Shown here: positions 1 to 8,025 of the stretch, in pieces | How the letters are laid out: every line of letters begins with the position of its first letter | How positions within the stretch are numbered: the first letter of the stretch is position 1 | NCBI GenBank assembly: GCA_030065175.1 | Contig: JASJDH010000014.1 | Location: 1 to 37,526, forward strand | Source of the DNA: Leptolyngbyaceae cyanobacterium MO_188.B28 | Lineage (GTDB): Bacteria; Cyanobacteriota; Cyanobacteriia; Phormidesmidales; Phormidesmidaceae | Direction: 5' to 3' | DNA length: 37,526 nucleotides | The notes under the pieces: generated by a model | What the model was told of the DNA's origin: nothing | Databases searched by the model: none | Seen by the model: the letters and a program-made list of their open reading frames with translations, nothing else | Position numbers and translations under genes: made by a program

Positions 1-63
1 TCCCAAACCAATAGGTAACGCGCCACTACAGGCGAGCAGTAAGGATCTCCAACCAGAGTTCAT
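1..63 (-). CDS. 5' end of a leftward gene with signal-peptide-like N-terminus (partial)
   Basis: An ATG on the minus strand at base 63 opens a frame with no stop to the left edge (21 codons). A GGGAG ribosome-binding-like sequence lies about 8 bases upstream of it. The visible residues begin MNSGWRSLLLAC and continue hydrophobic and small (SGALPIGLG). A short polar start followed by a hydrophobic core is what a signal peptide or first membrane segment looks like. It is divergent from the DUF4079 gene, 133 bases away. The product cannot be named from 21 residues. An alternative is that this is a chance open frame, but the RBS and the signal-like composition argue for a real gene. Confidence 0.5.
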   Translation of the reverse strand, partial: MNSGWRSLLLACSGALPIGLG

Positions 64-133
64 GTCAATTTTCTCCCAGCATGCACGGGACAGTTTGTTA
101 GATGAACGCCTCCCTTGTGTTCACCTTAAGCGG

Positions 134-160
134 TTGTTGAGGAAAAAGTCGGAATATAAT
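134..160 (+). promoter_or_regulatory. Candidate sigma-70-type promoter for the DUF4079-DoxX pair
   Basis: A perfect TATAAT stands at 155-160. TTGTTG at 134-139 is a possible -35 element, with a short 15-base spacer. Transcription would begin near 167, leaving about 30 bases of leader before the ATG at 197. The -10 element is convincing and the -35 is only fair. Confidence 0.4.
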
Positions 161-196
161 AAATTTTGTAAAGCTTTCTCCACGCCCGACAAACTT

Positions 197-679
197 ATGA
201 GTGCAGAAACCCTTGAGGGGATTAAACCTTGGCTTAACTTCATCCATCCGATCCTGATGTTTGGGTTGCTTGGACTCACCCTTTACGCTCTTTACCTGGG
301 TATTCAGGCGCTTCGCACCCGAACAGCCAGCAAGGATGCTCGCAAGCAATTAGTCAAGGGCAAGTTCGGCCTTCGTCACTATCAAATTGGCGCTGTGCTA
401 TTGGCGCTCATGGTGATCGGTAACATCAGCGGGATGGCGGTAACCTACATCAATAACGATAAGTTATTCGTGGACGACCATTTGATTGTCGGGCTCTGTA
501 TGACGGCGTTGATTGCGATCGCAGCCGCCCTTGTTCCCTTTATGCAGCAAGGGAGTGATCGAATTCGCCGGATAACCCGCCAAACTCATCTAGTATTGGC
601 CGTTGCCTTGGTAGGATTATTCGGCTGGGAGACCTTTACAGGGGTGGAGATCCTGCAGAGAATCATTGATAACTTTTGA
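197..679 (+). CDS. DUF4079 family four-helix membrane protein
   Basis: The 160-residue protein has four predicted membrane helices, at roughly residues 12-38, 61-85, 94-116 and 130-150. I recognise it as the DUF4079 family of cyanobacteria and plastids, whose biochemical role I do not know. Each helix, or its boundary, carries one histidine (H17, H61, H95, H131), an arrangement reminiscent of di-haem b-type cytochromes such as b561. Haem binding is my inference. The frame stays open upstream to 62, but the hydrophobic domain begins just after the ATG at 197, the upstream residues look non-coding, and a good TATAAT lies at 155-160, so I chose 197. A DoxX gene follows after 25 bases and is probably co-transcribed. 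Confidence 0.8.
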   Translation: MSAETLEGIKPWLNFIHPILMFGLLGLTLYALYLGIQALRTRTASKDARKQLVKGKFGLRHYQIGAVLLALMVIGNISGMAVTYINNDKLFVDDHLIVGLCMTALIAIAAALVPFMQQGSDRIRRITRQTHLVLAVALVGLFGWETFTGVEILQRIIDNF

Positions 680-704
680 TATAACCTATCGCGGGATAAC
701 TCAA

Positions 705-1181
705 ATGACTACAACCCAGGGCGAAAACACGCTTGTATCAACTATCTTCGGCTCCAACTTAGCGCCTAGTGTCTGGTCCCAACTGGGCTGGACCATTCTC
801 CGTGTGGCGGTTGGCTTGCTGATGATTCACAACGGTTTTAGTAAGCTAGCGGATGTGGAAGGCTTTGCTGAAGGTGTCGTTACCTTTATTGGCCTGCCTT
901 TTCCCATCTTTTTCACTTACTGCGCCGCCTACATCGAGATTCTCGGTTCAATTCTATTCGCCTTAGGTTTGTTCACTCGACCTGCTGCTATGGCGTTATT
1001 GGGCACAATGTTTGTCGCCATTTATTTCCATATCAAAGATACTGGTTTCAGTATTCGCCCTTATGAAACTGCTTCCCTATATGCGTTGTCCTACTTCTTC
1101 TTCCTGCTCAATGGCGCTGGACAGCTTTCGCTAGATGCATTAATCGCGAATGTGCTAGGCGGAGCTGACAGCGAATCTTAA
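705..1181 (+). CDS. DoxX family membrane protein
   Basis: This 158-residue integral membrane protein belongs to the DoxX family. The N-terminal helix pattern (LRVAVGLLMIHNGFSKL, residues 31-47) and the later GLFTRPAA turn are characteristic, and four hydrophobic helices follow in order. DoxX proteins are generally linked to redox or oxidative-stress functions as parts of membrane oxidoreductase complexes, but no substrate can be assigned here. The ATG at 705 is preferred over one at 666, because the latter overlaps the DUF4079 gene and adds 13 non-conserved residues. The 25-base gap to the DUF4079 gene suggests one transcript for two membrane proteins, possibly a redox pair. The transcript probably ends at the hairpin at 1242-1288. 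Confidence 0.85.
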   Translation: MTTTQGENTLVSTIFGSNLAPSVWSQLGWTILRVAVGLLMIHNGFSKLADVEGFAEGVVTFIGLPFPIFFTYCAAYIEILGSILFALGLFTRPAAMALLGTMFVAIYFHIKDTGFSIRPYETASLYALSYFFFLLNGAGQLSLDALIANVLGGADSES

Positions 1182-1241
1182 TTGAGCCCGTCCGGACTCT
1201 TCTCTAGGGATCAGTCCCTCATCGGAAAAATAGTTTCTTTT

Positions 1242-1288
1242 CTTTATCAAAGGCCCTCTTCCGATTTGGAAGAGGGCCTTTGATAAAG
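1242..1288. terminator. Perfect 21-bp hairpin between convergent genes (likely bidirectional terminator)
   Basis: Bases 1242-1262 and 1268-1288 are exact reverse complements over 21 bp, around a 5-base loop (GATTT). It sits between the rightward DoxX gene and the leftward DUF1997 gene, where a shared terminator is expected. No strong U-tract follows on either strand, so termination is inferred from stem strength and position. Confidence 0.7.
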
Positions 1289-1351
1289 GATAAACTGGGA
1301 GATTTTTCTAAGCTGGGGATCAAGCAGTCAATGGCTTGGCCAACCGCCTCG

Positions 1352-2098
1352 TTAATTACTGCTGTCTTCTGGCGGAGAACCGCCTCCCCTTGAAATACGT
1401 TGCCAGAGATTCAGGCCTTTCTCGCGATAGCTTGTAGGCAACGGAATATTCAAACTTTTATGAAAATCCTCTTGCACTTTTCGGGTCAAGCGGCGGGATA
1501 CTTGACGGACAATTTGATTGAGCACGCGATCGCCCGTGGTTTTCACTAAGGAAAGGGGTAAGGCCCGAATAAACCGAGGGAACTGAAGCCAGACGGATAG
1601 CTTGAGATCCCACTCCACCTGAGTAATCGAGTTGGTAGGCGCTTGTTCCAGAGACTGCTCCAGCAAATGCATAGCAGCTTGAAAGTCCACATCATAGCCC
1701 TGAGGTTCATACCCAGGAATGGGAATCGTTTGGATTCGATAAACGCCTTTATCTTGAGGCAACAAGTGTAAGCCGATCTTTGGGTCTACTTCGTATTCCA
1801 GGGCTCCAAAACGGCCAATCCCAAGAGCATAACCATTTTCACAAATAGATTCAGCTTGCATCGGATGGGCGCATCGTCGGAACCAATCGGGGTGAGCGTC
1901 TAAATACCGAGCAACCTTTCCAGCATCGGTATTCATCTCCATTTGTCCGACATAATACCCTTCGAACTGAATGGGTTCCGCCTCGCAGACAGGCAAATTA
2001 TTCTCGCGAGAATCACTGCCGTTTATCAAACCTGACATCGTATCAAGAATTTTATCAGGGAGTTCAGAGGAATGCGTTTCAGTGGATTGTGATTGCAT
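1352..2098 (-). CDS. DUF1997 family protein
   Basis: The 248-residue protein is soluble, with no signal peptide or membrane segment. I recognise the DUF1997 family, widespread in cyanobacteria and plant plastids, in the central region (roughly residues 40-230). Visible family features include the F-EGYYVG strand near the start of the domain and the conserved block containing QVEWDLKLSVWLQFPRF (about residues 160-176). The fold is thought to resemble lipid-binding START/SRPBCC-like barrels, but the function is unknown. The first 35 residues are polar and poorly conserved in appearance. It stands alone, convergent with the DoxX gene and divergent from the SDR gene 393 bases away. Confidence 0.75.
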   Translation of the reverse strand: MQSQSTETHSSELPDKILDTMSGLINGSDSRENNLPVCEAEPIQFEGYYVGQMEMNTDAGKVARYLDAHPDWFRRCAHPMQAESICENGYALGIGRFGALEYEVDPKIGLHLLPQDKGVYRIQTIPIPGYEPQGYDVDFQAAMHLLEQSLEQAPTNSITQVEWDLKLSVWLQFPRFIRALPLSLVKTTGDRVLNQIVRQVSRRLTRKVQEDFHKSLNIPLPTSYREKGLNLWQRISRGGGSPPEDSSN

Positions 2099-2491
2099 AG
2101 ATGCTATCGAGGTTTAAATCCAGAGAAAAGTCAACGGACGATACACTACAGAATTCCGAGTAAGCCTAGAATAAGGTTTCAATTTTAATCCTTAATCCTA
2201 GATGACTACTGCGTTAAGCCGCAAGTGCTTCTTTACACATTAAGCCAGGCCTTCAACGTAAATGACTTAGTCTCAACTGTTTCAAATTAACCTTCCTGAA
2301 AATAAATGCACCATCGTCGATCTACGGAAAAATCGTCCAACAACTCCTAGACGTCCGTGAATAAACGTTCATTGAGGGTTATTCATTATGATGTCTTAAA
2401 TTCAAAGGCGCGGTTTGTCTTTTTAGCATAGCAATCACCAATAGTTTAAGTTATATGAAGATATCACATTTAAAGCGATTAAGGATTTGAC
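2099..2491. other. Divergent intergenic region
   Basis: This AT-rich 393-base spacer separates the start codons of the DUF1997 gene (left) and the SDR gene (right). It must hold promoters for both. I see no open frame longer than about 15 codons that looks coding, no tRNA-like fold and no strong hairpin. An AAGGA ribosome-binding sequence for the SDR gene lies at its right end. Confidence 0.5.
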
Positions 2492-3151
2492 ATGAAGGCA
2501 TTAGTGGCAGGCGCTACCGGTCAGACTGGGCGGCGAATTGTGCAGACGTTGGTGGACCGAGGCATCCCTGTTCGATCGTTGGTTCGGAATCTAGAAACCG
2601 CTAAAACAAATCTGCCGCCTGGATCGGAGTTAGCGGTAGGCGATGTGCTGATCCCTAGCACCCTAACCCCAGCAATTGCTGACTGCACTTTTTTGATCTG
2701 TGCGACAGGTTCCAGTCCTAGCCTCGATCCTACCGGCCCCTATAAAGTTGACTATATCGGCGTCAAGAACTTGGTCGATGCAGCCAAAGCCAATGGCGTT
2801 AAACACTTTGTATTGGTCTCCTCACTATGTGTTTCCAAGGTGTTCCATCCACTGAATCTTTTCTGGTTCATCTTGGTATGGAAAAAGTTGGCGGAGGGGT
2901 ATCTCCAAAAAAGCGGCCTAACTTATACTGTCGTTCGACCTGGGGGTTTGCTTATGGAAGACAATTCCAAACCTATCTTGATGTCAGCTGAAGACACCCT
3001 ATTCGAGGGCAGTATCCCGCGTATTAAGGTGGCTCAAGTCTGTGTTGAGGCCCTGAATCAACCCAGCGCTCAAAATCGGATATTAGAAGTGATCGCTAAG
3101 GAAGAGGCTGCCGAAAGGTCTTTTGAGGAATTGTTTGCGACTCTCACTTGA
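2492..3151 (+). CDS. Atypical short-chain dehydrogenase/reductase (NAD(P)H-binding)
   Basis: This 219-residue Rossmann-fold protein begins with a beta strand and the dinucleotide-binding loop GATGQTG (residues 7-13). An acidic/ATG turn (CATGSS) and a HFVLVSS strand follow, the usual order of atypical SDRs of the NmrA/SDR-a5 group. The catalytic YxxxK pair of classical SDRs is not evident, and the region after VSS holds hydrophobic residues instead, so it may bind a nucleotide without being a standard dehydrogenase. It is related in style to Ycf39-type proteins but about 100 residues shorter. The start is supported by AAGGA about 8 bases before the ATG. The substrate is unknown. A small exported protein gene lies downstream after 147 bases. 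Confidence 0.8.
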   Translation: MKALVAGATGQTGRRIVQTLVDRGIPVRSLVRNLETAKTNLPPGSELAVGDVLIPSTLTPAIADCTFLICATGSSPSLDPTGPYKVDYIGVKNLVDAAKANGVKHFVLVSSLCVSKVFHPLNLFWFILVWKKLAEGYLQKSGLTYTVVRPGGLLMEDNSKPILMSAEDTLFEGSIPRIKVAQVCVEALNQPSAQNRILEVIAKEEAAERSFEELFATLT

Positions 3152-3235
3152 GACTGTGGAGCGCTGCCTCGGGTTCCAGAGATCACAAAAAAATTGTATT
3201 AAGAGGAGGTCTGCTTCGGATCCGTTTCGCTTTAA

Positions 3236-3263
3236 TAGGAATTAGGCAGTAGGAATTAGGCGC
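3236..3263. repeat. Short heptameric tandem repeat (STRR-like)
   Basis: Four 7-base units (TAGGAAT, TAGGCAG, TAGGAAT, TAGGCGC) form two near-identical 14-base copies just upstream of the small exported protein gene. Short tandemly repeated heptamers are a known cyanobacterial feature. Confidence 0.7.
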
Positions 3264-3298
3264 GACATACCCCCTTCTAACTAACGGAGGTAACTTCA

Positions 3299-3631
3299 AT
3301 GCAAGAACGTCTGCTCAAATTGACCGGCATCACCTGCATGAGTTTACTCACTCTGGGATCATTTCAGACTGCCGGGGTCGCTCATCAATTAATGGCTCAA
3401 GCGAACTCTGACACAAACGTCTCAAATGTCTTGGAGGAGACGGATAGCGATTCGGCTTCTCAGCTAATGGCTCCAGGTAATCCATCAGAGGGGTTATCAG
3501 TGTCTATAGAAGACTTGCCGATGATAAGCCCCCCAGAAAGGCGGCGTGAGGAAGTGATCGAGGTATTAAGCGTTGAGCAAGGGGTGTTTGAAGAAAAAAA
3601 TCGTAGCTTGACCATCATCGATATCGAATAA
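3299..3631 (+). CDS. Small acidic exported protein of unknown function
   Basis: The 110-residue protein has a strong ribosome-binding site (GGAGG at 3286-3290, 8 bases before the ATG). An N-terminal signal peptide is likely: a KLTG region, a hydrophobic stretch to about residue 30, and an Ala-x-Ala-like cleavage near MAQA (residues 32-35). The mature part is rich in Asp, Glu and Ser, with a second LMAPG segment and a charged ERRREE stretch around residues 80-85. It has no cysteine pair, repeats or motif that I recognise. The strong RBS and a clear hairpin terminator directly downstream (3667-3704) support a real, expressed gene. It is probably a periplasmic or secreted lineage-specific protein. 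Confidence 0.6.
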   Translation: MQERLLKLTGITCMSLLTLGSFQTAGVAHQLMAQANSDTNVSNVLEETDSDSASQLMAPGNPSEGLSVSIEDLPMISPPERRREEVIEVLSVEQGVFEEKNRSLTIIDIE

Positions 3632-3666
3632 ATAATCGGCAGTTAACTAAAATGCCCGAATATAAC

Positions 3667-3704
3667 GAACCGGAGAGACAGCCTGAAGGCCTTCTCTCCG
3701 GTTC
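3667..3704. terminator. Hairpin terminator between convergent genes
   Basis: GAACCGGAGAGA (3667-3678) pairs with TCTCTCCGGTTC (3693-3704) over 12 bp, and an inner GCC/GGC extends the stem. It lies 36 bases after the small exported protein gene and 37 bases beyond the end of the leftward ccsA gene, so it can serve both. No clear U-tract is seen. Confidence 0.7.
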
Positions 3705-3740
3705 AATGCTAAAAGATGATAGGTAGAAGGGCGGATGGGT

Positions 3741-4805
3741 TTAGAAAAACCAGCCGTAGCTATGGAGCCCTTTACCCAAAATATTGACGCCAAGATAGCA
3801 GACCCAGACGACAATAAATCCAGACGCGGCTAAGATAGCCGGCCGCCGCCCTTGCCAACCTTTGGTGATACGAGCATGTAGATAGGCGGCGAAAACAAGC
3901 CAGGTGATAAGAGCCCAGGTTTCTTTAGGATCCCAACTCCAGTATGAGCCCCAAGCTTCATTGGCCCATACAGCGCCGGCAATGATGCCAATGGTGAGAA
4001 GGGGAAAGCCTAAGCCAATAATTCGATAGCTAATGTTGTCGAGGGTGTCGGCTAAGGTTAATCGTTGAGGTGAAAGCTGCGCAGCCTGTTGAGTTTTTGA
4101 GGCGGGAACTGTGATTGATTCGGCTTTGTTCAAAACAGCAGTTGCATTGCCGCCGTTGGCGTTTAGGGCGACGACGGGTTGAGTCAGAGCGTCTGGGTCA
4201 GAGGGGCCGACCTCAGCCTTATCCGTCTTATCTGTCCTTTGAAGACGGTAGCGACTATCCCGGAAGCCGCCGGTGCCGACGGAACTGCCTCGCAATTCAA
4301 CGGCTTGTCCACGGGTCACGACCAAAAAAGCGATCGCTAATAAGGCTCCCACCAGCAGCGTTGAATAGCTTAGTAGCATGACGCTGACATGCATCATCAG
4401 CCAATTTGATTTCAGGGCGGGGACTAAGGGTTCAGATACTTGCATTTGCGCCGGCAAGGATAACGCTGCAAACGCAGTGATTCCCATGGCGACTGGGGCG
4501 GTAATCGCGCCGACCAACCGACTACGGGTCATGTTTTCCGCGATCAAGTGGGTAGCGGTGATTCCCCATGCCAGGAAAAATAGCGACTCATATAGATTGC
4601 TAAGGGGAAAATAACCCGCTTCAACCCAGCGGGCGACCAATAGCGCCGCCATGCAAAGGTTAGCGATCGCCATGCCTGCAGTCCCCAAAGCAGGTAACCC
4701 CTGAAAGCGAGGAAACGCCACTCCAACCCAGTAGATCAGCATGGTCACAAACAAAACTGCAAAAGAGCAGTTATCCAGCCAGCCTTGTAGGGTGATCAGA
4801 TCCAT
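3741..4805 (-). CDS. ccsA: Cytochrome c biogenesis protein CcsA (Ycf5; also called CcsB/ResC)
   Basis: The 354-residue polytopic thylakoid/plasma-membrane protein belongs to the system II cytochrome c maturation complex, which presents haem to apocytochromes such as cytochrome f and c6 on the lumenal side. The tryptophan-rich WWD haem-handling segment is intact at residues 285-302 ([18 protein letters not shown]). Candidate haem-ligand histidines are visible at H139 (MMHVS), H310 (LHAR) and H348 (LHSYGW). A hydrophilic insert at about 166-250 is variable in the family. Nomenclature conflicts: chloroplast/HAMAP usage is CcsA, while TIGR03144-type annotation calls the same protein CcsB. It follows the DUF3352 gene by 64 bases and may share its transcript. 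Confidence 0.93.
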   Translation of the reverse strand: MDLITLQGWLDNCSFAVLFVTMLIYWVGVAFPRFQGLPALGTAGMAIANLCMAALLVARWVEAGYFPLSNLYESLFFLAWGITATHLIAENMTRSRLVGAITAPVAMGITAFAALSLPAQMQVSEPLVPALKSNWLMMHVSVMLLSYSTLLVGALLAIAFLVVTRGQAVELRGSSVGTGGFRDSRYRLQRTDKTDKAEVGPSDPDALTQPVVALNANGGNATAVLNKAESITVPASKTQQAAQLSPQRLTLADTLDNISYRIIGLGFPLLTIGIIAGAVWANEAWGSYWSWDPKETWALITWLVFAAYLHARITKGWQGRRPAILAASGFIVVWVCYLGVNILGKGLHSYGWFF

Positions 4806-4869
4806 CTAGTTTATCTCTGAAATCCATACACTACTGTTACCCATCCTACCGATAATTCTGAAGTTGGGG

Positions 4870-6720
4870 CTACTCTTCCGTTGTTTCCTTCTCAGAAGTT
4901 TTATCTCTTTCCCGTATTTCATCAGGACTGGGGAGGGCTGCAGGGCGTTTGCCTTTGGGCAAGGCGACAAAAATATCATACCGAGCGCTGCGCTCAGTCT
5001 GAATGGACGCCGTAACCCCAATCGCCTCAATCGCAGCCGTAATTTTTTTCCCATTAGGCGGCAATTCAGGTAGTAAGTCATTCCCTGCAATTTCATTCAG
5101 TTGATTGAAATTCAAAAAGAAATGGCCATTGTTAGAAGTAGGGCCGAAACTGGTGGCGGTTTGGAATAATTGGGTTTCAGCTAAGGAGCGATTCGGTCTG
5201 GGGACAATTGCTTTAACGATCGGATCGCCTAGCGCCAGAAAAATAACGTTATTGTCTAGCCAACCGTGGGTGATTTTGGTGGATTTGAAGGGAGATATCC
5301 ACTGCACCACCGCTTGATCGGCAACTTGGACAGTGTTGACTTGATAGCGATAGCGGCTGGCGATGACCTCATTTAATTGGGCTAGTTTTCCTTCAGCGGC
5401 GGCGCGGTCATTCACCTGAACCAAAAATAGCAATCCGGGTAATGCATTGATGGGATCAGCCGCGGTTGAATGATGCTGAGTTTTTTCTCGGGGATTGGGC
5501 GAAACCACTGCTAGGGCGAACTCCCCTTCCATCCAAGTCATTAAGTCGTCATCCAGGTCCAAGCCGGTGTAGGACTGAACGAGGACCCTTAAATTATCCG
5601 GACTGAGGGGAAGCAGAGAACTCTGATCGGCGCCCTGGCTATAGTCCTGCCAAAATCGCTGGAGATTCCCCCCAGAGACCATCATTAAGGTGTTGGTCGG
5701 CAATCGTCTGGGAAGTTGTCCGGCGTCGTTGCTGATCTCATAGGTGCGATTACTTCCGGGAGCCAACCAACTGGCTCCTTGGAAATGTATTCCCCCGGAT
5801 TCTAAGGTGACTGTCGCCGCCAGTCCCTGATTTCCCTGGAATTGTGTCAACCCTGACTGGGGTAGGGGCGGGGCGGAATGGGTGAATAAGGCTTCCACCG
5901 CCCTGGGCATATTGATGTAGAGTTTGGCGAATACTGGGGAAACGGCAATTTGTCTAAAGGCTTTTGCATACCCCGGAGTTTGCATGACCGGTTTGGCTCC
6001 CCGATAGGTGTCAATTGCTTGTTCAGCCAATTTTGTATTGGGGGTCACCACCAGCTCGGCGCCTAAAATGGCTGCTGCTAGACGCTGATTATTCCGAGTC
6101 TGGATCTCTTGAATTTGTATCCCTTTGTAATTTCGTCCAACCCAGCTGACTGCGGGATCCTTAGGTTTTGCCAGAATCTCCTTGGCCTTTTCTGGATTGG
6201 CGATGGGCAGCACTAACATGAAAGAGCTTTGGAGATCCTCAGAGGTATCACCCCCCTGGACCAATAGTGTTTTTAGCGGCGTTGCAGTTTGGCGATGATA
6301 CGGCTGGAAATTTCCCCCCTGGACCAATTGTGTGTTTACTTGGGATGGGTCATTTGCCTGTCTATCTTCGCCGGGAAAGAAAGCAATCGTCACCTCTTCC
6401 CCCACCCAAGGTTGAATATCCCGCTTGAAGTTGTAGCCGTTGTCGGTCATCAGGCGATCGCGCCAGCGCGCCAGTACACCATCAAAATCCGCTTGACTTT
6501 CCGGCGCGCCGAACTGCCTGAGTTTACGCCACTGGCTTTCATCCGTAGTCAAGGTCGCCGTCATCAAGACTTGTTGAGGGATCACCTTGGCTCCCGCGGG
6601 TAAGTCCTTGGATAATTCCCCTTGCCGCATTGCTCCCCAATAGGCGATCGCCCCGCCTCCGATAAGCACCAGAGCTGTTCCTACCGTTAATAGCAAGGGC
6701 GGCTTTTTTTTCAAAATCAT
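4870..6720 (-). CDS. DUF3352 domain protein, membrane-anchored
   Basis: The 616-residue protein has an N-terminal membrane anchor (about residues 8-29) followed by a large extracytoplasmic domain of the DUF3352 family, common in cyanobacteria and of unknown function. Visible features include the ATLTTDESQWRKLRQFG opening of the domain and repeated alpha/beta segments. The C-terminus is charged, rich in Glu, Lys and Thr. I place the start at the ATG at 6720. The frame extends 12 codons further to a TTG, but those residues would precede the lysine cluster that begins the anchor. Downstream, after 64 bases, lies ccsA, so a link to thylakoid protein assembly is possible but unproven. Confidence 0.75.
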   Translation of the reverse strand: MILKKKPPLLLTVGTALVLIGGGAIAYWGAMRQGELSKDLPAGAKVIPQQVLMTATLTTDESQWRKLRQFGAPESQADFDGVLARWRDRLMTDNGYNFKRDIQPWVGEEVTIAFFPGEDRQANDPSQVNTQLVQGGNFQPYHRQTATPLKTLLVQGGDTSEDLQSSFMLVLPIANPEKAKEILAKPKDPAVSWVGRNYKGIQIQEIQTRNNQRLAAAILGAELVVTPNTKLAEQAIDTYRGAKPVMQTPGYAKAFRQIAVSPVFAKLYINMPRAVEALFTHSAPPLPQSGLTQFQGNQGLAATVTLESGGIHFQGASWLAPGSNRTYEISNDAGQLPRRLPTNTLMMVSGGNLQRFWQDYSQGADQSSLLPLSPDNLRVLVQSYTGLDLDDDLMTWMEGEFALAVVSPNPREKTQHHSTAADPINALPGLLFLVQVNDRAAAEGKLAQLNEVIASRYRYQVNTVQVADQAVVQWISPFKSTKITHGWLDNNVIFLALGDPIVKAIVPRPNRSLAETQLFQTATSFGPTSNNGHFFLNFNQLNEIAGNDLLPELPPNGKKITAAIEAIGVTASIQTERSARYDIFVALPKGKRPAALPSPDEIRERDKTSEKETTEE

Positions 6721-7116
6721 GTCAGTCCAATGGAGAATGTCCAGGGATATCAGCAATATAACCCTGTCAATCTAGCAAAGGATAAAACATATGGCCTATT
6801 TGTCGCGCCTCCGCGAAAATATATCGCGCAAGAAATGGAAATACACCCTGACTTTAATGGGTCAACGCTTAGACATTAACCATGGGAGCGATTTTGCCCA
6901 GCACTGACAAGACCAAATTTAGTATGGGTTAGTTTAATTACTAAATAACTAGGCATAAGTACTTAATTTTTCAGGCGTTGACTGTTTCGGATTCTCTTGG
7001 TTAATGGAAGAGGGCGTCTATTAAGGAACTTTAAGCAAACTCTACCTAAGGGATTGAATCAAGGGAGAATCTGAAACGCTATGTTAAGCCTGGATAGGAA
7101 GAAAGGGCGAATATCT
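6721..7116. other. Divergent intergenic region upstream of DUF3352 and menA
   Basis: This 396-base spacer lies between two divergent start codons. For menA, TTGACT at 6978-6983 followed 17 bases later by TTAATG (7001-7006) is a weak promoter candidate. I see no credible short gene and no strong hairpin. Confidence 0.4.
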
Positions 7117-8025
7117 ATGACTACCCAGTCGGCTGATTACCCCAATAATAAAAAGCTCTGGCTGGCGGCTTTCAAGCCTCCTATGTACAGTGTGGCGATT
7201 ATGCCCATTTGTGTGGGAACTGCAGTCGCCTTTGCGGAAACGAATAATGTCCAGGTTAAAACCTTTGCAACGTTTCTGGTGTCAGCCATCTTGATTCTGG
7301 TTTGGGAGAATTTCAGCAATGATGTGTTTGATTCGGAGACTGGGATTGATAAGAACAAGCCCCAATCTTTGGTTAATCTAACCGGCAATAAGCCGTTAAT
7401 CTTCTGGCTGGGTAATCTCTGTTTGGGATTGGGGATTCTCGGGATTTTGGCGATCGCGGCTTGGCAACGGGATGCAACGGTGCTGCTTCTAATTCTCCTC
7501 TGTTGCGCCCTAGGCTACTGTTACCAGGGGCCTCCCTTTCGGCTGGGGTATCAGGGCTGGGGAGAAATTCTTTGCTTTTTCAGCTTCGGGCCCTTGGGGG
7601 TTGGCGCTGCTTACTATAGCCAAACCCAAACTTGGTCACAGGTTAGTTTGGCGACATCTGTCATTATTGGCGTCACCACAAGTTTGGTCCTGTTTTGCTC
7701 CCATTTTCACCAGGTGGACGATGATATCGCCGCTGGGAAGCGATCTCCTATCGTCCGTTTGGGCACTCAGCGGGGGGCTCAACTCCTCCCTTGGATTTGT
7801 GGCGGCGTCTACGTTTTTACCGGACTCGCTGTCGCATTGGGACTTTTCCCCCTATGGACATTATTGATTTTCGCCAGCCTTCCGCCAGCCTTCCGGCTCT
7901 GTAAGCATGTCGGACGATTTCACAATCAGCCAAAGCAGGTCAGTAACGCAAAATTTATCGCCATTGGCGTCCATTTTTGGAGTGGATTGCTATTGAGTTT
8001 AGGGTTTCTACTGTCCGTTGGATAA
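7117..8025 (+). CDS. menA: 1,4-dihydroxy-2-naphthoate phytyltransferase (MenA)
   Basis: The 302-residue UbiA-family membrane prenyltransferase attaches the phytyl chain to DHNA, giving demethylphylloquinone, the precursor of the photosystem I quinone. The first aspartate-rich motif is at residues 68-78 (NDVFDSETGID). The second is around D201-D203 (HQVDDDIAAGKRS). About eight to nine hydrophobic helices cover the rest. I chose the ATG at 7117 (MTTQS). An upstream in-frame ATG at 7081 would add 12 basic residues that look unconserved. The stop codon overlaps the start of menC (TAATG), so the two are translationally coupled. Confidence 0.92.
   Translation: MTTQSADYPNNKKLWLAAFKPPMYSVAIMPICVGTAVAFAETNNVQVKTFATFLVSAILILVWENFSNDVFDSETGIDKNKPQSLVNLTGNKPLIFWLGNLCLGLGILGILAIAAWQRDATVLLLILLCCALGYCYQGPPFRLGYQGWGEILCFFSFGPLGVGAAYYSQTQTWSQVSLATSVIIGVTTSLVLFCSHFHQVDDDIAAGKRSPIVRLGTQRGAQLLPWICGGVYVFTGLAVALGLFPLWTLLIFASLPPAFRLCKHVGRFHNQPKQVSNAKFIAIGVHFWSGLLLSLGFLLSVG

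Noticed and set aside
62-196. Longer start for the DUF4079 protein at 62
   Set aside because: The extra 45 residues do not look like the family, they overlap the divergent gene start at 63, and a TATAAT at 155-160 lies within them.
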